Source of the DNA: Methylobacterium thuringiense | GTDB lineage: Bacteria > Pseudomonadota > Alphaproteobacteria > Rhizobiales > Beijerinckiaceae | Reading direction: 5' to 3' | NCBI RefSeq assembly: GCF_022179645.1 | Contig: NZ_BPRA01000009.1 | Span: forward strand, 124,001-188,000 | Length of the DNA: 64,000 nucleotides | In this document: positions 37,946 to 49,229 of the stretch, piece after piece | Numbering within the stretch: the stretch's first letter is position 1 | How the letters are laid out: each line of letters starts with the position of its first letter | The notes under the pieces: model-generated | Seen by the model: the letters and a program-made list of their open reading frames with translations, nothing else | Databases searched by the model: none | Told to the model about the DNA's origin: nothing | Translations under genes and position numbers: made by a program

Positions 37946-38304
37946 CCGGCGATCTGGCCAATCCGCGACTCTTCGCAACCGAGCTCGGCAAGGTCACCGA
38001 GTTTCTGTTGAACCCCAGCCACGAAGACAACAAGGGCCGGGCCAAGTTCCTGATGGCCTTCGGCTTCACCGTCGGCGATCCGCTGAAGCTCCTGCAGGCG
38101 ATCAACCTGCATCCGGCCGGGGCCACACTCATTAAGGCCTATGCCGCCCCGCATGGCCGCAAGTTCCATTACGAAGGTCGCATCGCGTCGCCGGACGGCA
38201 CCAATCCGAACGTGCGAACCGTCTGGCAAATCGACTTCGACGGCCCGAGCGATATCGGAAGGTTCATCACCTTGAAGCCGCTGGATCGCCTTCCCGATCG
38301 ATGA
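37942..38304 (+). CDS. DUF6883-like protein
   Basis: A 120-residue protein with the pattern KVTEFLLNPSHEDNKGRAKFLMAFGF, a central HGRKFHYEGRIASPDG and VRTVWQIDFDG near the C-terminus. This matches my recollection of DUF6883, a family usually paired with DUF4926. The start is TTG and overlaps the previous stop. The pair looks like a two-gene module comparable in layout to toxin-antitoxin loci, but that is only an inference. It is cytoplasmic. Confidence 0.7.
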   Translation: MTGDLANPRLFATELGKVTEFLLNPSHEDNKGRAKFLMAFGFTVGDPLKLLQAINLHPAGATLIKAYAAPHGRKFHYEGRIASPDGTNPNVRTVWQIDFDGPSDIGRFITLKPLDRLPDR

Positions 38305-38418
38305 AGAGATCGGTTCGGAGTGAGGGCGGCATGCGACCTGAAAACCGTTGGGGGTACGGCCAGCCGAACCGGATGCCCCGAACTTTGTTGTGCCTGTGAC
38401 ACGACGAACGGAACGGGC

Positions 38419-39294
38419 ATGAGCAGCGCACACCTATCGGGCACCTTCGCCATCGGCGGCGATCTCACCGTTCACCGCCTCGGCTTCGGCGCCATGCGCG
38501 TCACCGGCCCCGGCATCTGGGGAGAGCCGGCCGATCGGGACAAGGCGAAAGCCACGCTGAGGCGGGTGCCCGAACTCGGCATCGACCTGATCGACAGCGC
38601 AGACAGCTACGGCCCCTTCGTCAGCGAAGACCTGATCCGCGAGGTGCTTCACCCCTATGACGGTCTCGTCGTCGCCACCAAGGGCGGCCTGACCCGGCAT
38701 GGGCCGGACATCTGGCGGCCGGTGGGCCACCCCGATTACCTTCGCCAATGCGTGCTGATGAGCCTGCGCCGGCTTGGGGTCGACCGCATCGACCTCTGGC
38801 AGCTGCACCGCATCGGCCCGGACGTCCCGCGCGAGCGCCAGTTCGAGGTGATCGCGGCGATGCGCGAGGAGGGCCTGATCCGCCATGTCGGCCTCTCCGA
38901 GGTGTCGGTCGCGGAGATCGAAGCGGCCCGGACGTATTTTCCGGTCGCGACGGTCCAGAACCGCTTCAACCTCGTCGACCGCACCAGTGAAGCGGTTCTG
39001 GATCATTGCGAAAGGCATGGCATCGGCTTCATCCCCTGGGCACCCCTCGACAAGGGCACGCTGGCGAAGACCGGTTCGGCACTCGCCGACATTGCGGGCC
39101 AGCGCGGCACCAGCGCGGGGGCGGTCGCGTTGGCGTGGTTGCTGAAGCGCTCGCCGGTAATGCTGCCGATCCCCGGCACCGGCGATCCCGGGCATCTTGC
39201 CGAGAACGTGAAGGGTGCCGGCCTCGTCCTCACCGACGACGAATTCCAGGCGCTGGACGCGCAGGGCCGGGCGGCCTGGACGTCGGCTTCGTGA
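38419..39294 (+). CDS. Aldo/keto reductase
   Basis: A 291-residue reductase of the AKR TIM-barrel type. It has [15 protein letters not shown], the catalytic Asp/Tyr in [15 protein letters not shown], Lys in VVATKGG, His in LWQLHRIG, and the cofactor-binding end [12 protein letters not shown]. It uses NADPH to reduce carbonyls; the natural substrate is unknown. The start is ATG 38419, with a weak GAACGGG ribosome-binding site. It appears stand-alone. Confidence 0.9.
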   Translation: MSSAHLSGTFAIGGDLTVHRLGFGAMRVTGPGIWGEPADRDKAKATLRRVPELGIDLIDSADSYGPFVSEDLIREVLHPYDGLVVATKGGLTRHGPDIWRPVGHPDYLRQCVLMSLRRLGVDRIDLWQLHRIGPDVPRERQFEVIAAMREEGLIRHVGLSEVSVAEIEAARTYFPVATVQNRFNLVDRTSEAVLDHCERHGIGFIPWAPLDKGTLAKTGSALADIAGQRGTSAGAVALAWLLKRSPVMLPIPGTGDPGHLAENVKGAGLVLTDDEFQALDAQGRAAWTSAS

Positions 39295-39455
39295 GCGGTT
39301 TCATGCGGCGCGCCCGGCGACGCGACATCAACCAGCAAAGGATCGATGCGACATCGGCGGGGTCCCAGGCGGGGTTCGGCAGTCGGCCGCCACAAAGTTG
39401 CCCGAATCCTGCATGGCGCACCGCAACGCCGTCTGCCGACCGGAAAGGCCTCCAT

Positions 39456-39911
39456 ATGCGCGCTGCGACCCTGATCCTGACCGGACTGCTCGTGGTGCCG
39501 GCGACTCTCCAAGCTGCGGCGCGGCCGGTCTGGACCACCGGCACCTTCGTCTACGCCGACCTCTGCACGGATCCGAGCGCGCACCGATTGGAAGGCCGGC
39601 GCGTGACGGTGCGGCGCTCGCCCAACGGCAACGGCGTGCTGTACGAGGCAGCGGCAGGCACAGCCGTCACCCCGGTCCCAGCCGAAGTCCTGTCCATCGA
39701 CGACGGGACCCGCGAGATCGCCTTCACCGTCGAGAGCGAGGCCGGCCCGGTGCGTTTCCAGGGCATTGCGGCGGCCGACGTGCTCGCCGGCACGCTCAGC
39801 GACGGATCCGGCGACCGGCCCCTGCGCCTGCGCCGGGTGCTGCGCTCGCACGAGCGCGAAGCCTGCCAGGCCATGCCGCAGGACCCCGACACCACCGCCT
39901 CCACGAACTGA
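39456..39911 (+). CDS. Secreted hypothetical protein
   Basis: A 151-residue protein with a signal peptide (MRAATLILTGLLVVPATLQA) and a small beta-rich domain (TGTFVYADLCTDPSAHRLEG). The later DGTREIAFTVE and PVRFQGIAAADV segments suggest an OB- or lipocalin-like fold, but no family is recognised. Two Cys could pair. AAGG upstream of the ATG supports the start. The gap after it holds a dispersed repeat. Confidence 0.6.
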   Translation: MRAATLILTGLLVVPATLQAAARPVWTTGTFVYADLCTDPSAHRLEGRRVTVRRSPNGNGVLYEAAAGTAVTPVPAEVLSIDDGTREIAFTVESEAGPVRFQGIAAADVLAGTLSDGSGDRPLRLRRVLRSHEREACQAMPQDPDTTASTN

Positions 39912-39943
39912 TTTCTTTGTCCGTTCGACGACAGGAACGACCC

Positions 39944-39975
39944 CGTCATCGCGAGCGCAGCGAAGCGACCCGGGG
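39944..39975. repeat. Single-arm dispersed repeat
   Basis: CGTCATCGCGAGCGCAGCGA followed by AGCGACCCGGGG is one arm of the intergenic repeat found as a full inverted pair at 63822-63918 and inside a gene at 7262-7354. Confidence 0.65.
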
Positions 39976-40041
39976 CCGTAGGCTGGTGCTCGGAGGATCT
40001 CCGTCTCGCCATTCCGCCATGTGCGGGATAGACCGTCGGCC

Positions 40042-40530
40042 ATGATCCTCCGTGCCGCCGCAGCCGGCCTCATTTTCTGTCTCGCCGCCGGCGCTCCGGC
40101 CCGCGCCGACGGCTGCGACGCACTGACCGCGCGGCTGATCCGCGGCACCGGCGCTTCGCTCGCCGGCCGCACCGGCTCTCTGGTCGTGTTTCGCGCAGCC
40201 GATGCCGAGCGCATGAGCCTCGATTGCGGCACGCCCCGCCGGATGGTGTTTCGCTCACTCTATCGCCAGCCGAACCGCTCTTACTTCGTGCTGATCGGTC
40301 TCGCGGCGAAGACGCTTGCGAAGGCCGATGCCGAGGGCGTCGAGACCCTGGCGCTGAACCTGCACCAGCAGACGCTGCTCACCGGCGAACCGCAGCAGGG
40401 CAGGGCGGGCAGCGCAGTGCTGCGCTGCGAGCCGACGGACCGGCTCGACGGATTTTCGGAAGGGGCGCTGTGCCGGCTCGCAGCGGATCGGGGGCCGAGG
40501 CGCAGGGGCGGACTTTCCGCCCGCTCGTGA
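40042..40530 (+). CDS. Secreted hypothetical protein
   Basis: A 162-residue protein with a signal peptide ([22 protein letters not shown]) followed by a Cys-containing domain ([29 protein letters not shown]). The C-terminus is strongly basic ([13 protein letters not shown]). No family is recognised. It ends 19 bp before kdsA and may be co-transcribed with it, but it gives no hint of lipopolysaccharide function. Confidence 0.6.
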   Translation: MILRAAAAGLIFCLAAGAPARADGCDALTARLIRGTGASLAGRTGSLVVFRAADAERMSLDCGTPRRMVFRSLYRQPNRSYFVLIGLAAKTLAKADAEGVETLALNLHQQTLLTGEPQQGRAGSAVLRCEPTDRLDGFSEGALCRLAADRGPRRRGGLSARS

Positions 40531-40549
40531 GCGGAGTAGAGCGAGAGCC

Positions 40550-41407
40550 ATGTCGCAGACCTCCGCCGCCACCGGCCCCGTCGTCCATGCCGGCGCCGTC
40601 GCCTTCGCCAACCATCTGCCCTTCGCGCTCATCGCCGGCCCGTGCCAGCTCGAGAGCCGGGAGCACGCCCTCACCATCGCTGCCGCGCTGAAGGACATGA
40701 CCGACAGGCTCGGCATCGGCCTCGTCTTCAAGTCCTCCTTCGACAAGGCCAACCGTACCTCCGGCGGCACCGCCCGGGGCATCGGACTGGAGGGCGCGCT
40801 GCCGATTTTTTCCGAGATCAAGGAGCGGCTGGGCCTGCCGGTGCTGACCGACGTGCACGAGGCCTCGCACTGTGCCGCGGCAGCGCACGTCGTCGACGTG
40901 CTGCAGATCCCGGCCTTCCTCTGCCGTCAGACCGACCTGCTGCTCGCCGCCGCCGCAACCGGCCGGGTGGTCAACGTCAAGAAGGGCCAGTTCCTGGCGC
41001 CCTGGGACATGGCCCACGTCGCCGCCAAGGTGACCGGGGCCGGCAACCCCAACGTCATGGTCACGGAGCGCGGCGCCTCGTTCGGCTACAACACGCTGGT
41101 CTCGGATATGCGGTCGCTGCCGATCATGGCCCGGGTCACCCATGGCGCACCCGTGGTGTTCGACGCGACGCATTCCGTGCAGCAGCCGGGCGGGCAGGGT
41201 GCGACATCCGGCGGCCAGCGCGAGTTCGTGCCGGTGCTGGCCCGCGCCGCCGTGGCCGTCGGCGTCGCTGGGCTGTTCATCGAGACGCATCAGGATCCCG
41301 ACAACGCCCCTTCGGACGGACCGAACATGGTGCCGCTTGACGCGATGCCGGGGCTACTCGCCACGTTGCAGGCCTTTGACCGGCTGGCCAAGAATTCGGC
41401 ATCGTAG
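40550..41407 (+). CDS. kdsA: 3-deoxy-8-phosphooctulonate synthase
   Basis: A 285-residue KDO-8-phosphate synthase: [63 protein letters not shown], and the C-terminal [18 protein letters not shown]. It condenses phosphoenolpyruvate and arabinose 5-phosphate to the precursor of KDO in lipopolysaccharide. No conserved Cys appears in the IAGP region, so it is likely the metal-independent class, although class assignment is not certain. Cytoplasmic. Confidence 0.95.
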   Translation: MSQTSAATGPVVHAGAVAFANHLPFALIAGPCQLESREHALTIAAALKDMTDRLGIGLVFKSSFDKANRTSGGTARGIGLEGALPIFSEIKERLGLPVLTDVHEASHCAAAAHVVDVLQIPAFLCRQTDLLLAAAATGRVVNVKKGQFLAPWDMAHVAAKVTGAGNPNVMVTERGASFGYNTLVSDMRSLPIMARVTHGAPVVFDATHSVQQPGGQGATSGGQREFVPVLARAAVAVGVAGLFIETHQDPDNAPSDGPNMVPLDAMPGLLATLQAFDRLAKNSAS

Positions 41408-41595
41408 TTAACGCGACGATTCCCGTCCGTCCGTCACTCCGCTTTCAGCACAGGTTCATTTCGCGGATGCGATCCTGAGGCCATCGAAAATCTTCGGGCC
41501 GGCGGAAGCGGTTTCGGATTTCCCCGAATTCTTCGGAACTCGGTGCGAAGCTCGGCGTTATCCGCCCTAACAAAGCTCGAAGTGGGAAGGACGCT

Positions 41596-41916
41596 ATGCG
41601 CAAACTTGCAATCATCACGACCATCGTGGCTTCGACCATCCCGATGCTCGCAGCGACCGCCGAAGCGCGCCCCTACGGCCGCGGCTACTACGGCGGTCAC
41701 TACGGCGGCGGCTACGGCCGTGGTTACTATGGCGGCCGTCGCGGCATCGGCACGGGCGCTGCCGTGGGCCTCGGCATCGCGGGCCTCGCGGCCGGAGCCA
41801 TCGCCGCCGGCGCGGCCAGCAACTACTACGGCCGCCCGGCCTACGGCTATTATGAGCGTCCGGCCTACGGCTACGCTCCGGCCTATGGGTATGGCGGCGG
41901 TTACTACGGCTACTGA
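41596..41916 (+). CDS. Exported Gly/Tyr-rich protein
   Basis: A 106-residue protein with a signal peptide (MRKLAIITTIVASTIPMLAATAEA) and low-complexity Tyr/Gly repeats (YGRGYYGGHYGGGYGRGYYGG). A hydrophobic Gly/Ala helix (AVGLGIAGLAAGAIAAG) interrupts them, and the C-terminus is again Tyr-rich (YGRPAYGYYERPAYGY). Such proteins are common in methylobacteria and may be envelope or surface-associated. The start ATG has GGAAGGA upstream. A strong terminator follows. Confidence 0.7.
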   Translation: MRKLAIITTIVASTIPMLAATAEARPYGRGYYGGHYGGGYGRGYYGGRRGIGTGAAVGLGIAGLAAGAIAAGAASNYYGRPAYGYYERPAYGYAPAYGYGGGYYGY

Positions 41917-41940
41917 GCCGTATCACGCGTCACGATGAAG

Positions 41941-41968
41941 GGCGGCCGGTGCAAACCGGCCGCCTTTT
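41941..41968 (+). terminator. Rho-independent terminator
   Basis: GGCGGCCGGT, loop GCAA and ACCGGCCGCC form a 10-bp stem followed by TTTT. It ends the Gly/Tyr-rich protein transcript. Confidence 0.92.
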
Positions 41969-42079
41969 CGTTTGCCGGCTTCACGCGGCAGGTGCGAGGC
42001 TTAGCCGGCTCAACCCGATTGCGTCCCTGCGACATTCTGGACATCTTGCGTGTGTCTGAGGACACATTGGGGGTGTCGA

Positions 42080-42598
42080 ATGCCAGTGATCGCAGCCGTC
42101 GTCGGGGCGGTGATGACGGGGCTCATCTACTGGTTCATGTACGGAAACGGCATGGAGCAGATCGACCGCTATCTCGGAGACCGCCGCAACGCGAAGCTGA
42201 GACTGAAGAGTGAGGCCGCCTTCAAGGCGGCGCCGCTGCGCGCGATCAGGAACCCGGCCGACGCCGCCGGGGTGCTCATGCAGCTCGTCGCGCTGGTCCG
42301 CGGCACGCCGACGCCCGAGCAGGAAACGGCGATCGAGGAGCAGATGCGCACGATCGTTCCCGCCGGCGACGATCTCGCGGCCCGCATGGCTTATATCCGC
42401 CATGCCGCGGCGCAGGCCGCCGACGCCGACACGGCGATCGACCACATCGCCCCTCTGCTCCGCGAAAAGCTCGACGCCTCCGAGCGCGACGACCTGGAGC
42501 GTATGCTGGAGGCCGTTGCCGTCATCCACCACGGACCGACGGACCGGCAGGAGCGCTTGATCGCCCGCGCCGTCCGCGTGCTGGCCGAGCAGCACTGA
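42080..42598 (+). CDS. Membrane-anchored TerB-like helical protein
   Basis: A 172-residue protein. Residues 1-21 (MPVIAAVVGAVMTGLIYWFMYG) form a membrane anchor. The remainder is helical: DAAGVLMQLVALVRGTPTPEQETAIEEQ, DHIAPLLREKLDASERDDLERMLEAV. The spacing of acidic residues recalls TerB-type metal-binding helix bundles, but the match is tentative. Cytoplasmic domain orientation is inferred. It is convergent with queF. Confidence 0.6.
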   Translation: MPVIAAVVGAVMTGLIYWFMYGNGMEQIDRYLGDRRNAKLRLKSEAAFKAAPLRAIRNPADAAGVLMQLVALVRGTPTPEQETAIEEQMRTIVPAGDDLAARMAYIRHAAAQAADADTAIDHIAPLLREKLDASERDDLERMLEAVAVIHHGPTDRQERLIARAVRVLAEQH

Positions 42599-42680
42599 GG
42601 CGAGACCCTCCCCGATCGAACGGCAAGTCCGTGGCGAGCGGTGTCCTTTCCCCTTGCGGGAAGGCGAAACGGTCGAAGGC

Positions 42681-44662
<1,982 letters not shown>

Positions 44663-44715
44663 CCGGCGCGAAAAACTTCGCGAAACGTTAACCCTGGCGC
44701 TGCATCGTAGGCGCC

Positions 44716-45027
44716 ATGGTCATCCGTCGCCGCGTCCGAGCCGTCGTCGTGCCCGCCGTCCTTTGGACGGTGTCGGCGCTGGTGGGCGGCTATTTCCTGC
44801 TCCAGGCCGAGACGGGCAACCGCGGCATGGAGGCCAAGCGCGCCCTCAAGGTCGAGGCCTACGGCCTCAACAAGGAGCTCGCGGCGGTCAAAGCTGAGCG
44901 CGCCACCTGGGAGCACCGGGTCTCGCTGCTGCGCTCCGAGCAGATCGACCGCGACCTGTTGGAGGAGCGCGCCCGTGTCGTCCTCGGCCGGGTCCACGCC
45001 AACGACGTCGTGATCATCGACCCCTGA
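44716..45027 (+). CDS. ftsB: Septum formation initiator FtsB/DivIC-like
   Basis: A 103-residue bitopic protein: an N-terminal basic stretch, one transmembrane helix (AVVVPAVLWTVSALVGGYFLL), a coiled coil (NKELAAVKAERATWEHRVSLL), and a C-terminal LLEERARVVLGRVHANDVV block. This is the FtsB/DivIC layout; these proteins bridge FtsL and FtsQ in the divisome. Position between eno and pdhA is conserved in related bacteria and supports the call. Confidence 0.9.
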   Translation: MVIRRRVRAVVVPAVLWTVSALVGGYFLLQAETGNRGMEAKRALKVEAYGLNKELAAVKAERATWEHRVSLLRSEQIDRDLLEERARVVLGRVHANDVVIIDP

Positions 45028-45227
45028 CCTGCGCGCGCCCAGCGCCCGCACGATTATGCATTCTGAATAATCCGGCGAAATCGGCCTGTGCTCCGCACGG
45101 ATCGCACTGCGAGCCCGACGGCTGTCGAAACCGGGCAGAACGCCACCCCGGCCGCGCTCCGACCCTCGCTTTCCCGCGCGCCGCGCCCTAGAACCCTTCC
45201 ACGACAGACAAGTCCGGGAGGTCGCCG

Positions 45228-46277
45228 ATGGCAGCAGGCAGCGATGTGGGCACGGCCGCGCCAGGCGTGGATGCGCCCCAGCACCAGCCCGCTCCCAACA
45301 TCCCGCAATTCACCAAGGACGAGGATCTGCACGCCTATCGGGAGATGCTCCTGATCCGCCGCTTCGAGGAGAAGGCGGGCCAGCTCTACGGCATGGGTCT
45401 CATCGGCGGCTTCTGCCACCTCTATATCGGCCAAGAGGCCGTGGTGGTCGGCCTGCAGATGGCCTCGACCGACGGCGACCAGGTCATCACCGGATACCGC
45501 GACCACGGCCACATGCTCGCCACCGGCATGGAAGCCAGAGGCGTCATGGCCGAGCTGACCGGCCGCCGCGGCGGCTACAGCCGCGGCAAGGGCGGCTCGA
45601 TGCACATGTTCTCGCGCGAGAAGCAGTTCTTCGGCGGGCACGGCATCGTCGGGGCGCAGGTTTCCCTCGGCACCGGCCTCGCCTTCGCCGACGCCTACAC
45701 GAAGAACGGCAAGGTCAGCTTCACTTATATGGGCGACGGCGCGGCCAACCAGGGCCAAGTCTACGAGAGCTTCAACATGGCCGCCCTCTGGAAGCTGCCG
45801 GTGGTCTACGTGGTCGAGAACAACCGCTACGCCATGGGCACCTCGGTGGCCCGCGCCTCGGCCCAGACCGATTTCTCGAAGCGTGGCCTCTCCTTCGGCA
45901 TTCCGGGCGAGCAGGTCGACGGCATGGACGTGCGCACCGTGCGCGAGGCCGCCGAGCGCGCCGTGGAGCACGCCCGGTCGGGGCAGGGCCCCTTCATCCT
46001 CGAAATGCAGACCTACCGCTATCGCGGCCACTCGATGTCCGACCCGGCCAAGTACCGGACCAAGGACGAGGTCTCGAAGATGCGCGACGAGCACGACCCG
46101 ATCGAGATGGTGCGCAAGCGCCTGATCGAGGCGCACGGGGTCTCCGAGGCAGACCTCAAGGCCACCGACGCCAAGATCCGCGAGATCGTCAACGACGCGG
46201 CCGAGTTCGCCACCCACGATCCCGAGCCCGATCCGAAGGAGCTCTGGACGGACATCCTGCTGGAGGCCAGCGCCTGA
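45228..46277 (+). CDS. pdhA: Pyruvate dehydrogenase E1 alpha subunit
   Basis: A 349-residue E1 alpha. It has LIRRFEEKAGQLYGMGLIGG, YRDHGHMLATG, the thiamine diphosphate motif GDGAANQGQVYESFNMA ending in VENN, and the phosphorylation-loop equivalent YRYRGHSMSDPAKYR. With PdhB it decarboxylates pyruvate and acetylates the lipoyl group of E2. First gene of the pdh operon, preceded by 200 bp after ftsB that probably hold its promoter. The first about 25 residues are Pro/Ala-rich. Confidence 0.96.
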   Translation: MAAGSDVGTAAPGVDAPQHQPAPNIPQFTKDEDLHAYREMLLIRRFEEKAGQLYGMGLIGGFCHLYIGQEAVVVGLQMASTDGDQVITGYRDHGHMLATGMEARGVMAELTGRRGGYSRGKGGSMHMFSREKQFFGGHGIVGAQVSLGTGLAFADAYTKNGKVSFTYMGDGAANQGQVYESFNMAALWKLPVVYVVENNRYAMGTSVARASAQTDFSKRGLSFGIPGEQVDGMDVRTVREAAERAVEHARSGQGPFILEMQTYRYRGHSMSDPAKYRTKDEVSKMRDEHDPIEMVRKRLIEAHGVSEADLKATDAKIREIVNDAAEFATHDPEPDPKELWTDILLEASA

Positions 46278-46331
46278 GCCCCGCTCGGCCGACCGACCAC
46301 CCCACGCGACCGGATCGATAGAGCAGCGTTC

Positions 46332-47783
46332 ATGGCGACCGACATCCTGATGCCCGCCCTCTCGCCCACCATGGAGGAGGGGAAGCTCGCCAAGTGGCTC
46401 GTGAAGGAGGGCGACGCGGTGAAGTCCGGCGACATCCTCGCCGAGATCGAGACCGACAAGGCCACCATGGAGGTCGAGGCGATCGACGAGGGCGTGCTCG
46501 CCAAGATCCTGGTACCGGACGGCACCGAGAACGTCGCGGTGAACACACCGATCGCGATCATCGCCGCCGAGGGCGAGGACGTCGCCGCAGCGGCAGCCGG
46601 CGGCGGCAAGCCGAAGGCAAGCGCCAAGGGCGACACCCAGCCCGCGCCGACACCGGACATGGACGCCGAGGGGATGGCGGACGCTCCCTCCGCCACGGCC
46701 AAGACCGGCGACGACTCGGCCAAAAAAGCTCCGGCCGCGCCGGCCGTCGTCACCAACAAGGCCGCCGCGCCGGTGATGCAGGAATTCCCGGCCGACACGC
46801 CGATGGTCTCGATGACCGTCCGCGAGGCCCTGCGCGACGCCATGGCCGAGGAGATGCGTGCGAACGACAAGGTCTTCGTGATGGGCGAGGAGGTCGCCGA
46901 GTACCAGGGCGCCTACAAGGTCACGCAGGGGCTGCTGCAGGAATTCGGTGCACGCCGGGTGGTCGACACCCCGATCACCGAGCACGGCTTCGCCGGCATC
47001 GCGGTGGGCGCGGCCTTCACGGGCCTGCGCCCGATCTGCGAGTTCATGACCTTCAACTTCGCCATGCAGGCGATCGATCACATCATCAACTCGGCGGCCA
47101 AGACGCTCTACATGTCGGGCGGCCAGCTTGGCTGCCCGATCGTGTTTCGCGGCCCCAACGGCGCGGCCGCCCGCGTCGGCGCCCAGCACAGCCACGACTA
47201 CTCCGCCTGGTACTCCAACGTGCCCGGCCTGAAGGTGGTCTCGCCCTATACGGCCTCCGACGCCAAAGGCCTGCTCAAGGCCGCGATCCGCGACCCGAAC
47301 CCGGTGATTTTTTTAGAGAACGAGATCCTCTACGGGCAGAGCTTCCCGGTGCCGAAGCTTGACGACTTCGTGCTGCCGATCGGCAAGGCCAAGGTCCACC
47401 GGCCGGGCACGGACGTGACCATCGTCTCGTTCTCCATCGGCATGACCTACGCGCTCAAGGCGGCGCAGGCGCTCGCCGAGGAGGGCATCGAGGCCGAGGT
47501 GATCGACCTGCGCACGCTGCGCCCGATGGACACCGACACCGTCGTCGCCTCGGTGAAGAAGACCGGTCGCTGCGTCACCGTCGAGGAGGGCTTTCCCCAG
47601 AGCGGCATCGGCGCCGAGATCGTCGCCCGGCTCATGGTCGACGCCTTCGACTACCTCGACGCCCCGGTGCTGCGCGTAACCGGCAAGGACGTGCCGATGC
47701 CGTATGCGGCGAACCTCGAGAAACTGGCGCTGCCGAATGTCGGTGAGGTGATCGCGGCGGCGAAGGCGGTTTGTTACAAGTAA
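46332..47783 (+). CDS. pdhB: Pyruvate dehydrogenase E1 beta subunit with N-terminal lipoyl domain
   Basis: A 483-residue E1 beta. Residues 1-80 form a lipoyl domain with the lipoylated Lys in [12 protein letters not shown]. An Ala/Pro-rich linker follows to about 155, then the E1 beta core ([34 protein letters not shown] split over two strands, later [11 protein letters not shown] and [11 protein letters not shown]). The lipoyl domain on E1 beta is known in alphaproteobacteria. Its DNA shares a 55-bp identical stretch with the pdhC lipoyl domain. Confidence 0.96.
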   Translation: MATDILMPALSPTMEEGKLAKWLVKEGDAVKSGDILAEIETDKATMEVEAIDEGVLAKILVPDGTENVAVNTPIAIIAAEGEDVAAAAAGGGKPKASAKGDTQPAPTPDMDAEGMADAPSATAKTGDDSAKKAPAAPAVVTNKAAAPVMQEFPADTPMVSMTVREALRDAMAEEMRANDKVFVMGEEVAEYQGAYKVTQGLLQEFGARRVVDTPITEHGFAGIAVGAAFTGLRPICEFMTFNFAMQAIDHIINSAAKTLYMSGGQLGCPIVFRGPNGAAARVGAQHSHDYSAWYSNVPGLKVVSPYTASDAKGLLKAAIRDPNPVIFLENEILYGQSFPVPKLDDFVLPIGKAKVHRPGTDVTIVSFSIGMTYALKAAQALAEEGIEAEVIDLRTLRPMDTDTVVASVKKTGRCVTVEEGFPQSGIGAEIVARLMVDAFDYLDAPVLRVTGKDVPMPYAANLEKLALPNVGEVIAAAKAVCYK

Positions 47784-47805
47784 ATTGGTATAGGGCAACG
47801 AATCT

Positions 47806-48240
47806 ATGCGCGTATCACGATACCTAGCAGCATATTTGTTTTGCGCGTTTCTCTCTTTTGACTGTCATGTTGCTTTCAATCGCGCAGCGTCTGCGGCTGA
47901 AGAGACAGGGTCCTGCTCACGCGATTCGGGGGACTGCCAACCCAAGCGGGAGCCGCTTGTTGGCTCGGTATCCGAGATACTGAAGATGCCCGCAAGTCTT
48001 CAGATCCAGCTATTCGATCGTGCCGTGCACATCGCGGACCCCAGTGCTTGTCGCATTCAGACGATTGTCAATTCAGAAATCGGCACACGGAGCGGCATTT
48101 GGAACCTTAGTTGCGGCGAGGCGCGCTTGCCGCACGACTATGCCGTCATGATACTGGGAACATCGCGGCAGAAGTTGCGAGTTCTTCGTTGCAGCACACG
48201 CCAGCCTGTCGGCTTCGAATGCGCGACCATTTTGGAGTGA
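47806..48240 (+). CDS. Secreted hypothetical protein in the pdh operon
   Basis: A 144-residue protein with an N-terminal hydrophobic stretch (YLAAYLFCAFLSFDCHVAF) that may be a signal peptide, then a Cys-rich mature region (GSCSRDSGDCQPK, LSCGE, RVLRCSTRQPVGFECAT). Six Cys could form disulfides. Codon use is visibly less GC-rich than in the flanking pdh genes, which suggests acquisition. No family recognised. It lies 22 bp after pdhB and 17 bp before the DUF5076 gene. Confidence 0.6.
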   Translation: MRVSRYLAAYLFCAFLSFDCHVAFNRAASAAEETGSCSRDSGDCQPKREPLVGSVSEILKMPASLQIQLFDRAVHIADPSACRIQTIVNSEIGTRSGIWNLSCGEARLPHDYAVMILGTSRQKLRVLRCSTRQPVGFECATILE

Positions 48241-48257
48241 GAGGCGATCTCGGATCT

Positions 48258-48533
48258 ATGACGAAAAATTTCGAAGCCCTCGACATCCCGCCGGACGCCC
48301 TCGAACAGGGCGGCATCGAAGTGCTGCGCGCCGCCGTCGTCGACGGGGCCGTGAGCGTGGCGCTGCGCCGCTCCTTCGACGATCCCGCCACCTGGGGGCG
48401 CCTGCTGATCGACCTCGCCCGTCAGGCTGCGCGCGCCTACGCGCTGGAGACGGACATGTCGGAGGAGGAGGCGTTCGAGCGCATCCGCGCGGGCATCGAG
48501 GCCGAGAGCCTCGACCCCGGCAGCTTCAACTAG
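48258..48533 (+). CDS. DUF5076-family protein
   Basis: A 91-residue protein (start MTKNFEALDIPPDALEQGG) with an ATWGRLLIDLARQAARAYALE helix, an acidic EEEAFERIRAGIEAE helix and FN at the C-terminus. This matches DUF5076, a family often encoded inside alphaproteobacterial pdh operons between pdhB and pdhC. Function unknown. Cytoplasmic. Confidence 0.8.
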   Translation: MTKNFEALDIPPDALEQGGIEVLRAAVVDGAVSVALRRSFDDPATWGRLLIDLARQAARAYALETDMSEEEAFERIRAGIEAESLDPGSFN

Positions 48534-48631
48534 ACCGCCAAGGCCCATCGCATGACCTGTCGGGACGAACGGGCTACGATCACGCACACGACGCCCCGGC
48601 TCGTTCGCCTGGTGCGACGGAAGCCCTGACC

Positions 48632-49225
48632 ATGGCCGAGCCCGCACGCCGCATCGCCACCTATGCCGACCTGGAGGCCGTCCCGGAACATCTCGTCGCC
48701 GAGATCATCGACGGGACGCTGGAGACGCATCCGCGGCCGCGCCCCAGGCATGCGACGATGGCCAATGATCTGAGCGGTACTCTCAGCCCGCCCTTTCGTT
48801 ACGGACGCGGCGGGCCGGGCGGTTGGATCTTCATGGACGAGCCCGAGCTGCATTTTGGGCCGCAGATCGTCGTGCCCGATCTCGCCGGCTGGCGTCGCAG
48901 CCGTCTGCCTGTCGAGCCAGAGACAGCCTTCATTGAGACCCCGCCGGACTGGGTCTGCGAAATCCTGTCACCGTCCACGAGGCGGCTCGATCGTGGCTCG
49001 AAGCGTCAGATCTACGCGGACGCTGGAGTCGGCCATCTCTGGCTGCTCGATCCGACCGACGGCGAACTCGAAGCCTTCGCCCTTACCGGTGGCCGGTGGC
49101 TGTTGCTCGGTACCATCCAGCGGGGCGAAACCGTCTCGCTGCCGCCCTTCGACGCGATCGCGTTTCCCCTCGACGACCTGTTCGCCTTCGACGATCCGGC
49201 CCCTTCAGGCCCGCCCGAGAGCTGA
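48632..49225 (+). CDS. Uma2-family (DUF820) putative endonuclease
   Basis: A 197-residue protein with the Uma2/DUF820 core: [56 protein letters not shown] and [20 protein letters not shown]. This is a PD-(D/E)xK-type fold (E...VPDLAG...EILSPST). Activity on DNA is predicted, not shown. It lies 4 bp before pdhC, an unusual position that implies insertion of an accessory gene into the operon. Confidence 0.87.
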   Translation: MAEPARRIATYADLEAVPEHLVAEIIDGTLETHPRPRPRHATMANDLSGTLSPPFRYGRGGPGGWIFMDEPELHFGPQIVVPDLAGWRRSRLPVEPETAFIETPPDWVCEILSPSTRRLDRGSKRQIYADAGVGHLWLLDPTDGELEAFALTGGRWLLLGTIQRGETVSLPPFDAIAFPLDDLFAFDDPAPSGPPES

Positions 49226-49229
49226 ATCC

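Noticed and set aside
45054-47195. A 713-codon minus-strand frame opposite pdhA and pdhB
   Set aside because: Antisense shadow of two well-recognised E1 subunit genes.
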